From Thermoleophilia bacterium (GTDB taxonomy: Bacteria > Actinomycetota > Thermoleophilia > RBG-16-64-13): a DNA stretch of 64,000 nucleotides. A program made the position numbers and the translations under genes. Below the pieces are notes generated by a model that was not told where the DNA came from, ran no database searches, and saw only the letters and a list, made by a program, of their open reading frames with translations. Where the stretch lies: the NCBI GenBank assembly GCA_027493445.1, contig JAOSKU010000001.1:4169845-4233844 (forward strand), read 5' to 3'. Of the stretch, positions 44,215-53,337 are shown piece after piece. Position 1 is the first letter of the stretch. Each line of letters starts with the position of its first letter.

Positions 44215-44928
44215 TCATTCCCAGTTGCGCTCTACGTACGGGAAATCCCAGGTCAGCTCGATGGGCTTGCGCCAGAAACGGCCCTCGACGCCCGTCACCT
44301 CGTCGGTGTGCAGCGCGTAGTTCTGCTCGGCAGGGGATTCGATGACGAATTTCAGCTCATAGGTGCCGGCGCCGGCCAACTTCACGTTGTTGCCGTAGTG
44401 GGCCCCGTCGCTGGCGTTCATCGGCATCATGCTGCCCTCGATCACCTCGCCGCTGTCCTTCTTGGTCAGGGTGTAGCGTACGGTGAGGTAGGGCACGAAC
44501 TCGCCGATCCCGAACCCGGTGGTGTTGCCGCTCGAGGCTGAGATGTCGGCCTCGATATGGATGTCGGTCTCCTCCGGTCCCAGTCCGGTCTTGGGCTCCA
44601 TGGGAACGGGCTGGAAGTACACGGCCGCCACCGTAAGGCCTTCGATCTCCTGAGGGTCTCCGATGGGGTATTCCGTGAAGCCCACCTCGCCCGGGGCCGG
44701 AGCCGCTCCGCCATCCGGCTCACCGGAGGTGGCCGCCTGCGCCTGATCGATGGGTTCTGTGGCCTGCCCGGATCCGGCGCCACACCCCAGTGCGAAGAGG
44801 ATCAGGCTGCCGAGGAGTAGGATCATCGTGGCTTTAGGAACGCGACTGAGGACGCCGCATCGGGCCGCCCAGTGCTGTCCGGCGGCCGATGTTTCGTTCT
44901 TCAGCAGCCTCTTCAGACGAGTTTGCAT
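44215..44928 (-). CDS. P19/Tpd-type periplasmic iron-binding lipoprotein, with partial in-frame repeat before its signal peptide
   Basis: 237 residues from ATG 44928, which has an excellent GGAAGGAGAACC upstream. After MQTRLK the frame runs through the second half of the 161-bp repeat (RLLKNETSAAGQHWAARCGV) and then into the real lipoprotein signal MILLLGSLILFALGCG (ATG 44826 has no ribosome site). The mature domain carries P19 features: FTEYPIGDPQEI, DIHIEADIS, MMPMNASDGAHYGNNV and FWRKPIELTWDFPY. Met/His residues in this family bind copper and iron. It delivers iron to the FTR1 permease. Confidence 0.87.
   Translation of the reverse strand: MQTRLKRLLKNETSAAGQHWAARCGVLSRVPKATMILLLGSLILFALGCGAGSGQATEPIDQAQAATSGEPDGGAAPAPGEVGFTEYPIGDPQEIEGLTVAAVYFQPVPMEPKTGLGPEETDIHIEADISASSGNTTGFGIGEFVPYLTVRYTLTKKDSGEVIEGSMMPMNASDGAHYGNNVKLAGAGTYELKFVIESPAEQNYALHTDEVTGVEGRFWRKPIELTWDFPYVERNWE
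44829..44911 (-). repeat. Partial 161-bp palindromic element, copy D, in the tpd N-terminal coding region
   Basis: The half bearing TTCGTTCTTCAGCAGCCT and the GGCGGCC arm is retained; the other half is deleted just after the GCGACTGAGGACG core. The coding phase is the same as in copies B and C. Confidence 0.8.
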
Positions 44929-44939
44929 GGTTCTCCTTC

Positions 44940-46247
44940 CTATTGGGTGATCGATGCCTGTGAGGGTGAGGGGGTGCTCCGGGGTCGCCGCCACTTTCGC
45001 AGTTGCCACACCAGGGCGAAGAGAGCGGCCAGTACCAGGCCCCCCTGCAGAGCGATGGTCTCGACGGTAGGGTAGAGGCCGAGCGTATCCACCAGCGGGA
45101 CCCACTCGATGCGGGTGGCTCCCACCGCCCCGGCCTCCTGCAGCTCGCGGATGCCCTTGCCGGCGAAAACAAAGGCCAGGTAGTAGAGGAGGACGCTGGT
45201 CACAGCGAAGAAGGGGCCGATGGGCAAACGGACACTCCCCCAGCGCAGGAGCACGAAAAGCCCGATGAGGAGGACGGCGCCGGCGCCGAAGCCGAGTGCC
45301 ATCTGCCCCCCTGCACCGGGATTCCCGGAGAGCAGGGCGCCGTAGAAGAGGATGGTCTCCGCGCCCTCGCGATAGACCGCCAGGAAGGCGGCCGCCGCCA
45401 GGGCCAGCGTACGCCTACTGGAGACCACTTCTCCAGCCCCAGCCATGACCTTGCCTCGTATGTAACTCTCCCAGCGATGGGCCTGCGCTTTGCTGGCCAG
45501 CCAATAGCTGACCCAGAAGAGCACCGCCATGGCCAGGAGCATGGTGGCGCCCTCCAGCACCTCCTGGGTGAAACCCGCCGCACCGGCGAGCAGAAAGCGC
45601 AGGACTACCGCGGTCGCCGCGCTGGCCAGCAGAGCGACCCCACCTCCCAAGTAGACGGCGCGCACCCCGAGGCCGCCGTTCGCCCGCATCAGGTAGGCGA
45701 CCAGCGCGCTGAGGACAAGGATGGCTTCGAAACCTTCCCGCAAGATGATGAGCAGGGACTGCACGAGCATGGATGTCCCCCCGCCCGCCTCCCCCGGCCC
45801 TGGTCCAGGATTTGGGCATCCGAGGCGATCATGCCCCCGAGATTGTCGAGCCGGCCGGCCACCTCGGCGGCCGGGGCGCCTTTGGAAATCGCCCCCTTGA
45901 CCTCCTTGAACAGCTGCTCCAGCTCGAATGCCCGCTGGGCGGAGATGTAGCCCTTGATCGTGGCCTCCAGGCCCTCGGCCTCGAAAGGCCCGGAAGTAGG
46001 CCTCATCGATCAGCTGCTTGGCCTCGTCTGGGCGGCCCGCCTGGTAGACGGCGGAAGACTGCTCCAGCAGGCCGGCTGTTTGCTCCGCCACGTCGGTCCA
46101 GGTGAGAGCAGCGGCCGCCGCTGCGGTCGGGGCCGCGGATAGCCCGGCCACGACCAGGACCAGCATCAGGAGCAGGCCCACGCTGCGGCGACGACCTCTT
46201 GCGACTCCTCTCGGGTTTTGCCCTGCGTCTACCTTGTTCGGTACCAT
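44940..46247 (-). pseudogene. FTR1-family iron permease with imelysin-like N-terminal domain, two frameshifts
   Basis: From ATG 46247: signal peptide (VGLLLMLVLVVAGLSAAP), then an extracytoplasmic domain starting WTDVAEQTAGLLEQSSAVYQ. One extra C near 46000 moves this domain (GPFEAEGLEATIKGYISAQR, GRLDNLGGMIASDAQIL) to another frame; near 45790 the frame returns for the permease (MLVQSLLIILREGFEAILVL). Both REGxE iron motifs are present (REGFE and VYREGAETILFYG), with seven TM helices to 44940. First gene of the iron operon, matching Campylobacter Cj1658. The clean resumption of frames suggests sequence errors. Confidence 0.82.
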
Positions 46248-46449
46248 GAGCACCACCTGGCGAACGTATGTGAGGGTGATAGTGAGCTTGGAATGAGGGC
46301 ACCCTAACAGAACCAAGTTCTCATGTCAAGCCCGATTATGCGGGGTACCTCAGGGCGCAGGTTTCGCCAAGCCGGCGGCGAGGGAGGCTCGCAGGACGAC
46401 GGACTCCGCTGCACAGCGAAGGCGTGACTCAACCGACCAGGCGCCCGTA

Positions 46450-46566
46450 AGGCTACGCTGGGCGAGCGGGGAGCAAGGATGCCGGGCGCGCTCGTAGAAG
46501 CGCTACGGGGGCGACAAGGAGGTCGCATGGGGCCGGCGGGTGCAGCCCGCGGCGGCCAAAACTTGC
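46450..46566 (-). repeat. Diverged copy of the palindromic element near the intron 5' end
   Basis: The core GCGCTCGTAGAAGCGCTACG with flanking GGGGGCGACAAGGA..CGCATGGGGCCG matches the family, but the terminal repeats have decayed. It lies just before the putative group II intron start. Confidence 0.55.
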
Positions 46567-46581
46567 CTAGATGAGTGCTTC

Positions 46582-47720
46582 GTGTGCCCGCCGTTCGGAG
46601 TGAGGTGATGCCAGAGAAGGTGACCTGATCTGAACATAAGCTCGCATCGGCCGTGCCGGTGGAAGTCCGGTCCCGGTAGGCGCCAGGGCGCCGGGTAGCA
46701 GACTGGCGGCGTCGGGGGAAACGCCCGGCGTCGAAGCCCAGTGTCGAAAGCCCCTTTGGGGGAAGCGACCGGCCAGGCCGTAACGTGATGTGAATCCTGC
46801 CGCCTCGTGACGCTAGCCCCGTCAGGGGACAAGGGGGAGCCGAGCCCGGGAATTCAGGGCGAAGGCCATGGACGTCGCGTAGATCCTGGAGTGCAGCGGC
46901 CAAGAACCCCCCGGGGTAGAGGGATCGGCATGGTCGGAAAGGCCGGTGCGGGAAGTGGGGAAGCCCTTGCTGGCCCCGGGTCTGCGGTTGGTCGCTCGGG
47001 AAGCGATGGGCGCGCATAAGCCTTGTGGCGAAGTCGCGTCCGGCCGGCAGGGTGGCGGGGGGTCCGTAGTACCGCTCGTAGCCCGGTGGACAACATAACC
47101 TCGGGCGAGGGAAGGGGCCCTACTTCATCTGTGTTTGACTACCACGGAAGGACCGGCGCATGCCCTCTGGGGACAACACCGCCAAGCAGGACAAAGTCCG
47201 AGAACTCCAAGTCAAGCTGTACCTGGCGGCCAAGCGGTCGCCGAATCGACGCTTACACGCGCTTTGGGATCGCATTCATCGCAGGGATGCCCTTGAGCGG
47301 GCGTGGCGGCAGGTGCGAGAGAACCGCGGCGCTGCTGGGGTTGACCGCATCACGATCGCCCAGATCGAAGAGGACGGGATCGAGGCGTTCCTCGACGAGC
47401 TCCAGGAGGAGCTGCGGGAGGAGCGTTATCGCCCCCAGCCAGCGCGGAGGGTGTTCATCCCGAAGCCCGGGCGTTCTGAGCGAAGGCCGTTGGGTATCCC
47501 TCGAATCAAAGACAGGGTGTGCCAGACAGCGGCCAAGATCGTCTTGGAGCCGACCTTCGAGGCCGACTTCCGCGGCTGCTCGTTTGGGTTTCGGCCCAAG
47601 CGCTCGGCGCACGAAGCGCTTGATCAGATCAAGCGCGAAGTGATGCGGGGACGGCGGTGGGTGATCGATGCCGACATCCGCGGCTTCTTCGACGCGTTGG
47701 ACCCGAAGATCCTCGAGCAT
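46582..47720 (+). mobile_element. Group II intron, 5' structured part and truncated reverse-transcriptase ORF
   Basis: GTGTGCCCG at 46582 fits the GUGYG 5' boundary. The next 570 bases have the dense short stem-loops and GGGGGAAA/CGAAAG-type loops of intron domain I and precede an RT ORF starting at 47160. The RT breaks off at 47720 after its third conserved block, so the YADD catalytic motif and the maturase domain are missing. The intron sits directly after a hairpin repeat, as class C introns do at terminators. It could not move on its own. Confidence 0.6.
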
Positions 47721-48074
47721 CGAGACCTGGTCGCCGCTGTGGGCTACTGCGGACTCGTCTCGGGCCACGATCAGGATAAGTCCGGGCTGTTCGAGGTCTT
47801 CTTCGGCGAGCTCCCGCACGCGCCGATGATCGCGGCGTGCCCCCTCACGATCGCGTGCCGGCTGGAGCGGACCTTCGACCTCTCGTCGGAATGGCTCTTC
47901 ATCGGCGAGATCGCAGCCGCGTATGCCGACGAGGAATGTCTCACCGGCGGCCAACCGGACCCGCGCAAGGCCGACCCCATCCTGCTCACCATGCCCGACA
48001 ACCGGTACTGGTCCCTGGGTGAGGTGGTGGGTGTCGCCTGGTCCATCGGCGAGGACTACGCCAAGGGGACGTGA
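47160..48074 (+). CDS. Chimeric ORF: N-terminal group II intron reverse transcriptase fused to C-terminal flavin reductase
   Basis: 304 residues with one open frame. Residues 1-187 are an intron-encoded RT (WRQVRENRGAAGVDRITIAQ, ERYRPQPARRVFIPKPG, RPLGIPRIKDRVCQTAAK, CSFGFRPKRSAHEALDQI, VIDADIRGFFDALD). At about 47720 the sequence switches to the flavin reductase found at 34388-34957, from RDLVAAVGYCGLVSG to its end, with only a few substitutions. The RT lacks the catalytic YADD, and the flavin reductase lacks its first 72 residues, so neither function is expected. The perfect frame is either chance or a very young fusion. Confidence 0.85.
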   Translation: MPSGDNTAKQDKVRELQVKLYLAAKRSPNRRLHALWDRIHRRDALERAWRQVRENRGAAGVDRITIAQIEEDGIEAFLDELQEELREERYRPQPARRVFIPKPGRSERRPLGIPRIKDRVCQTAAKIVLEPTFEADFRGCSFGFRPKRSAHEALDQIKREVMRGRRWVIDADIRGFFDALDPKILEHRDLVAAVGYCGLVSGHDQDKSGLFEVFFGELPHAPMIAACPLTIACRLERTFDLSSEWLFIGEIAAAYADEECLTGGQPDPRKADPILLTMPDNRYWSLGEVVGVAWSIGEDYAKGT

Positions 48075-48162
48075 TCCGCCGAGGCGCACGTCGGACCTGC
48101 ACCAGCACGAAGCCGCCCGAGGACCGCCTCCCCGGCCAAGCTCATGTGTTTTGAGCTCACCC

Positions 48163-48660
48163 TCAGTATGAATCCTCCCTCGTGGAGAGAAGCTCGTGCA
48201 ACTCGTCCTGGAAGCTCCGGTACTGCACCTTGCCCAAGAGATTCTGGCGGACTACCCTGCGCACCCGGTTCCCTTGCGGACTGCACCCCACTATCTTGGT
48301 GACTCTGTTCTTCTTGGTTGTGATGGCCGTCACTCGGCTCATGACGCATTTCTCCTGCCCCCCTCTTCCCCGGAAGACGACCCCACGCTCCGACAGGGCA
48401 ACCTCTCGCACTCCAAACCCCCGCATGAGAGGGGCGACCACAACTGCCATCACAAGATAGACGCCCGCCACGCCCCAGGCGAGCACGTCTTCCCACGGCG
48501 CCATACTGCACTGGCTGTACGGTATCAACCCCTCCGTCGCCCACTCCCAAACCCTCGGTATGGCCAGGTATACGAAGGCGACCCAGCCGGCAGCTACCAC
48601 GAGAGAGACGAGAGCCAGAAGGAGCACGGACTGCTGCTTGTACGTATAGACCTTCTCCAT
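48163..48660 (-). CDS. Two-helix membrane protein of unknown function
   Basis: 165 residues from ATG 48660 (GGAGAGGAG upstream). Two TM helices (SVLLLALVSLVVAAGWVAFV and DVLAWGVAGVYLVMAVVVAP) are followed by a cytoplasmic beta-rich domain (REVALSERGVVFRGRGG, VTAITTKKNRVTKIV) resembling a bacterial PH-like domain. No close family recognised. Confidence 0.6.
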   Translation of the reverse strand: MEKVYTYKQQSVLLLALVSLVVAAGWVAFVYLAIPRVWEWATEGLIPYSQCSMAPWEDVLAWGVAGVYLVMAVVVAPLMRGFGVREVALSERGVVFRGRGGQEKCVMSRVTAITTKKNRVTKIVGCSPQGNRVRRVVRQNLLGKVQYRSFQDELHELLSTREDSY

Positions 48661-48795
48661 AGCCAGTCTCCTCTCCTGAAAGCCGGTTCTCTGGGTGGCA
48701 TCGCCGATGCGCCCTGGGAGACGCGGCAGTGAGCTGGCCCGCGTCGGGGGGCTCTGGCGACCATGAGAATCGTCCCCCAGGCGGGGGTGGCCGCC

Positions 48796-50246
48796 CTACT
48801 CCATGAGTAGCAGCAGGTTGTGCAGCACCTGGGCCACCTCGCCCCGCGGCATAGTGCCCCAGGCATTCATGGCCTGGAGTGTGCCGCCGGGCGGAGCCAG
48901 GCCGGCCAGCAGATCGTTGAATTCGGCCTTGGCCGCCTTGGGACCGTGGATGGGGTCGAAGGCGCCCCACGAGGAGGTGTAGGCGGTGGGCGGGTCGGCA
49001 AGCAGTCCTGGATACAGGTTCTCCGCTGCCCGTACCACCATGGTGATGACCTGAGCCCGGGTGATCCGCCGGTAGGGCTTGAAGGTGCCATCTGCGTAGC
49101 CGGTGGTGATGCCGCTAGCGGCCGCTACCGCCACCAGGTGATCCGGATACAGCCCGGTGGTCGACCTGCCCACGTCGGGGAAGGGACAGACGTCGCTCTC
49201 AGAAACGGGTAGGTCCATCGTGAGCACGATCATCTTAGCGAACTGCTGGCGGGTGACCGGGTCGTAGGGGCCGAAGTTGCCGTTGGCATAGCCATCGATG
49301 ACGTGGCGGCCGGCCAGGTCGTAGATGGCAGCGGCGTAGGGGTTGGTGGGTGCAACATCGTGGAAGGTAACGGGCGGCTGCTCGGGCGGCACCTCGGCAT
49401 TGCCGGCCACCGTCAGCCGGTAGGGAAAATTGCTGCCGACGACGCTCGCTTCCACCCAGATGTAGTAGATGCCGGTGGTGCTGGGCGTGTAGGTGATCTC
49501 CGCCACCGCGAAGGTTTCGTACTGGCTGTTGACCGCGTGTGCGCTGGCGAGTGTGCGGTAGTCGAAGCTCTTGACCGACCGAGAAGAAGGATCCAGCAGC
49601 TTGAGGCGGGCCTGGGCGAACAGGTTCCCGCCCTTGGAGGCGCGGTCCAGCGGCTCGAGTGTCAGGTGCACCTGCTGGCCCGCCAGCAGCTTGACGGCGT
49701 AGACGTCGTCGGGGTCGGTGAAGGTGTCAACGACCCCTCCAGCGAGCCAAGACCCACGGGTAGACCGTAGATGTCGTCGGAATCGGGTCCCACAATCGAG
49801 GGCCAGGCCGTGCGCGCAACTGACAGCTCGTAGGGGAGAGTGCCCTCACGCCACTGAATCCATAGGTAATAGGTGCCGGAGCGGGCGGCTACATACTCGA
49901 ACTCAGTGTAGGAGATGACGTTCTGGCCGCTGGAGAGGGAGGAACGGATCTCCTCGTAGTCGTCTACATCGCCGACGCTAGAGACCCCCGGCACCAGAAA
50001 GTGGAAGGTGCCCTTGGCGCTCGCTCCATGGGGCGGTTCACACTTGAGGTGGACTTCCTCCCCTTCGGTCAGATCGAGGGCGAAGACGTCATTGGGATCG
50101 CTCGCGCTGACCGTCCCGGCAGCGGTTGAGCCGAGCGCAAGCGGTGCGCCAGGGATGTCGTCGTCGGCCGCAGCGAGAGCTGGTCCGGCGAAGCCCAGCA
50201 CCACAACCGCCACAACCAGAAGACCCCAGATCACCAGCCGCCGCAC
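48796..50246 (-). pseudogene. Secreted SLH protein with PPC-like beta domains, one frameshift
   Basis: ATG 50246 starts a signal peptide (LLVVAVVVLGFAGPALAA). Two similar beta-sandwich domains of bacterial pre-peptidase type follow (DPNDVFALDLTEGEEVHLKC ... GTYYLWIQW; DPDDVYAVKLLAGQQVHLTL ... GIYYIWVEA). One G is missing in the run near 49731; the corrected frame joins GSLEG to VVDTFTDPDDVYAV. The C-terminal 180 residues are three SLH motifs (VTFHDVAPTNPYAAAIYDLA, VTRQQFAKMIVLTMDL, ITRAQVITMVVRAAENL). About 483 residues after correction. A surface-anchored protein of unknown ligand. Confidence 0.82.
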
Positions 50247-50651
50247 TGCGCCCGCTCCCTACGCGGGCACGCAGCAGAATCGCCCGCCTTCTCGAACACT
50301 ACACTTTTTACACTAACACTGCCGCGACGATGTCGCAATCCGTGGCCTCTCGCCGTGACTGCATAGGTCCCTGGCTGCAACGCGAAGACCCGCATCGCGA
50401 AGCGGCCCCGGGGCCGCTTCCGCCTTGCCGCATGCCTTCCGGCAGGCTCGGGGGCCTAGGGAGTATGAGCGAGTCCTTGCCATCGCTTGCGGGATACTCG
50501 GCGAACCGCCGGATGCGGGCTCATACGTCCGGTGGTGTGGGAGGGGCCGGGGTGAGCCCGGCCCCTCCCCGGATTACGCCCGGCGATGAGATGGGGCCGC
50601 CGGTAGTTCGCTATCCTCCTGCCCACGCTGCGCGTGGGCAGGACACCTCCC
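50247..50651. other. Gap with group II intron 3'-like structures
   Basis: About 400 bases without a gene between the two SLH genes. The left 250 bases have short GC stems and no recognisable gene. The right part contains the domain-V-like hairpin and a strong hairpin listed separately. Confidence 0.5.
50503..50571 (+). ncRNA. Group II intron domain V/VI-like hairpins (orphan 3' end)
   Basis: GAACCGCCGGATGCGG...CATACGTCCGGTGGT folds as a 32-34-base hairpin resembling intron domain V, with a CGC triad candidate. It is followed by a long stem GGGAGGGGCCGGG/CCCGGCCCCTCCC around GTGA. This string is the usual tail behind intron RT genes. No RT C-terminus precedes it, so it is either the detached 3' end of the intron at 46582 or another remnant. 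Confidence 0.5.
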
Positions 50652-52436
50652 TCAGTGGATCGCGAACGGCGTCACGCTCGGGGACACTCCCAGCGGATTG
50701 TCCGCATAGTGACACTTGCTGCACAGCACTGCCTTTGTCAGATTGTGCGACGGCCAGGATTCCCGCACTTTGTGTTTTAGTGCATATGGCTGGACTTCTC
50801 CCGCAGAATCACGGTACACAGGCAGCTCCGCGTCGTGACACGCCATGCAGGCCACGTCTTTGTGGGTGGCGGTGACCCGGTCGGCGTGGCAGTCCTCGCA
50901 CTCAGGCCCCTGGCCCACACGAGCGCCTTCCTCGGTGTTCTGGTAGACCATCTCGTGCAGATTCGCGTGGCAGTCCGTACAGAGCTGCTTGGTTTCGTGT
51001 ACGCCGCGCTGCCCGCTCAGCATGAGCTCCTGCGTCTGCGGGTGCCGGCGTATCCCCATGCCGTAGAGATCGAGGGCGGGTACCGACTTGTCGCCCTGGT
51101 AGTAGCCAACGTGGCAAGATGAGCACACCTTGTTCGAGGAGGTCAGCTCCGCAGAGCCGACGAAGTCGTGCGACGCCACGTTGACGGTCCAGTCCATCGC
51201 GTACTCGGTTTGCGATCCCTTAGTGCCGTCCGCGGTAGCGTCGTACTGATCCCACAGGTCGAGAACGTTGCCGGCGACCTTCTGCGTCACCTCTGTCTTC
51301 CAGTGGCACGTGCCGCAGTTCCGGTCGATGTGGCAGCGTTCGCAATCCTTGGCGTCGTAGTTCTCGTTGGTGGCGTATTCAAGGCCATCTGAGCCGGTGA
51401 CCTTGACCTCCACCCGCGGGCTCCCGTCCCAGTTGTACTTCATGTCTTTGATCGTGCCGTGTTCGCTCTGCGGGAAGGCCTTGTAGCGGGCCTCTGTGTG
51501 GCACTTCACGCAGGCGTCGGCGGTGACGGAGTAGAAGTTGCGGGACTTTGTCGTATCTGTGTCCTTGGCGCTGAACCGCGCCCAACTCCCGTAGATCCGA
51601 GTGGCGTCGTGAGGTGGCGCCGGGCTCATATCGGTATGGCACTCGCCACAGCGCACGAGTGCATGCTCGTTGGCCGCATATGCGGCTGCGTCGACATGCA
51701 AGGGCACCTTCTCGGTGCCGACGTCCATCGAGAGGGCGGCGTTCCCGTGGCAGGTGACGCACGATCCATTGTCGGCGGGAACCAGTTGGGTGAGCATCCC
51801 TATGACTATCTTCGCGACGTGCCCCCGGGTGGCGAGCCCGTACGGGTCGAATTCCGTGGCTGTCTTGCCGTCCAGCAGGCCGTTGTATTCGGCTTTTGTC
51901 ACGGCGGCGTCCGCGTAGGCAGGGACGTCCGTGAAACCCGTTTTGTACCCCGCCGGCGGCTCTTCCAGTGAGTCACCGGCCGCACGCACCACGATCAAAG
52001 CCAGCTGAGCCCGAGTCGCAGGTGCGAAGGGATAAAACAGGCCATCACTCCCCTGGACGAGACCCGCGCCCGCCGCTTCCTCCACATAGTCGTAAGGGTA
52101 GGGGAGTCCGGCGTCCGGGGTCACATCGCTGAAGCTGGGGTTGTTCGGATTGTCGACCGCGCTCGTGTGCTCCTGCGCGGCAATGACGATCATCTTCGCC
52201 AGCTGCTGGCGCGTGATCATCTCATCCGGCCGGAAGGTTCCGTCGGGGTAGCCCGTTACGATTCGCAATTGTGTCAGTTCCATGATCTGATCGTGGAACA
52301 ATCGGTCCGCAGGGACATCGCCGTATCCTTGCGCAGCCGGTGCGGCGATGCTCCCGAGCATCGTCAGGGGCACCGCGAGCGCCACGATGATCGCCCATGT
52401 ACGTGTCCTACGTGTCCTGCGTTCTTCCGCTGTCAT
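50652..52436 (-). CDS. Decaheme c-type cytochrome with N-terminal SLH domains
   Basis: 594 residues. Signal peptide (WAIIVALAVPLTMLGSIAAP), then three SLH motifs (about residues 38-220: GYGDVPADRLFHDQIMEL, ITRQQLAKMIVIAA, ATRAQLALIVVRAAG, ATRGHVAKIVIGML), then ten CxxCH haem sites: CVTCH, CGECH, CVKCH, CERCH, CGTCH, CSSCH, CTDCH, CEDCH, CMACH and CSKCH, with many distal His. The spacing resembles NrfB/OmcA-like or nitrite-reductase-type multihaem proteins but matches no single family I can name. The SLH part would fix it to the wall, so it probably conducts electrons across the S-layer. Ends convergent with the intron tail. Confidence 0.9.
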   Translation of the reverse strand: MTAEERRTRRTRTWAIIVALAVPLTMLGSIAAPAAQGYGDVPADRLFHDQIMELTQLRIVTGYPDGTFRPDEMITRQQLAKMIVIAAQEHTSAVDNPNNPSFSDVTPDAGLPYPYDYVEEAAGAGLVQGSDGLFYPFAPATRAQLALIVVRAAGDSLEEPPAGYKTGFTDVPAYADAAVTKAEYNGLLDGKTATEFDPYGLATRGHVAKIVIGMLTQLVPADNGSCVTCHGNAALSMDVGTEKVPLHVDAAAYAANEHALVRCGECHTDMSPAPPHDATRIYGSWARFSAKDTDTTKSRNFYSVTADACVKCHTEARYKAFPQSEHGTIKDMKYNWDGSPRVEVKVTGSDGLEYATNENYDAKDCERCHIDRNCGTCHWKTEVTQKVAGNVLDLWDQYDATADGTKGSQTEYAMDWTVNVASHDFVGSAELTSSNKVCSSCHVGYYQGDKSVPALDLYGMGIRRHPQTQELMLSGQRGVHETKQLCTDCHANLHEMVYQNTEEGARVGQGPECEDCHADRVTATHKDVACMACHDAELPVYRDSAGEVQPYALKHKVRESWPSHNLTKAVLCSKCHYADNPLGVSPSVTPFAIH

Positions 52437-53337
52437 GCCTTTCTCCCCATGCTATCCACTCGCTCCTCCTGCATCCACTCGCGTCCAGCTTCTTCGAAGG
52501 CCATGAAGGGGAATGCATACCTCCAAACTTGGTTCCTTTCCTCGCGACACGGAGAGGGTCTCTACCTCCTTTCACAGCCAGTCTCAAGCGGAGCCCTCCG
52601 CGGACACCGCCGCTTCGATGCGCCGCCCTTTGTTCGGCTGCCTACCGGCGGGCGCGGCGGAGGATCGCCGGCCTGTGGCCGGGTGGCGCGGGGCGTATCC
52701 CCCTCGTGCATACGCCCCGGACAACACCCCGTTACCGCCGAGCCGAGAGCCGCCGTCCCATGCGTCCATGTGGAGGGGCTCGCCAGGCATAGTCATGCCG
52801 AGCAGCCAAAGGTCACGGCCCGCTGTTGCACGAAGCTAGTGGGCGCTGCCAGCCGCTCCGGCACGGGCTTCACCAGATACGTTGCGGGTCTGGAAGCAGG
52901 AAGAGCGGGGCGGAAGATATCATGCCCCCGGGATGGTCTGTTCGGCTACGGCGGAGGGTCCGCTGCATCTCAAGGCGCCCGCCGCGCTCAAAGTCACGAC
53001 CGACCCCTGGCCGGAGGCGGTATTCGGCGCCTCGGTTTCCATTGCGGCCACTCGGGATTGTGAAGCACGTCACTATCCTCGCCGAACCCCTGCTGTCATT
53101 GACATGGACAACAACCACCACGGCCCGGAAAACGAACTCCAGATTAGACTAGTACAAACTGGACCATACACGCAAGAGGCAATGCCTGTGCACGTAAGAG
53201 AGAATCTCCAGGGGTGTTCAACGGGCAGGCGACCCCAGGGTGGACGCCTTCACCCGGGTCAAGCCATGGATGGGCGCTGCAGTAAGGCTTGGGAAGTTAC
53301 CGCGTCCCCTCGGGTGACTCCGGCGCTCCGCTGGGAC
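52437..53337. other. Long gap, no recognised gene
   Basis: About 900 bases upstream of the decaheme gene. All open frames are Arg/Pro/Ser-rich with no motif on either strand. The composition is GC-rich to about 53050 and then less so (CTAGTACAAACTGG near 53148). It may hold regulatory sequence for the cytochrome gene or a decayed gene; I cannot identify either. Confidence 0.4.

Noticed and set aside
52437-53337. Several open frames of 70-370 codons upstream of the decaheme cytochrome gene
   Set aside because: All are Arg/Pro/Ser-rich, overlapping on both strands, without start signals or motifs.
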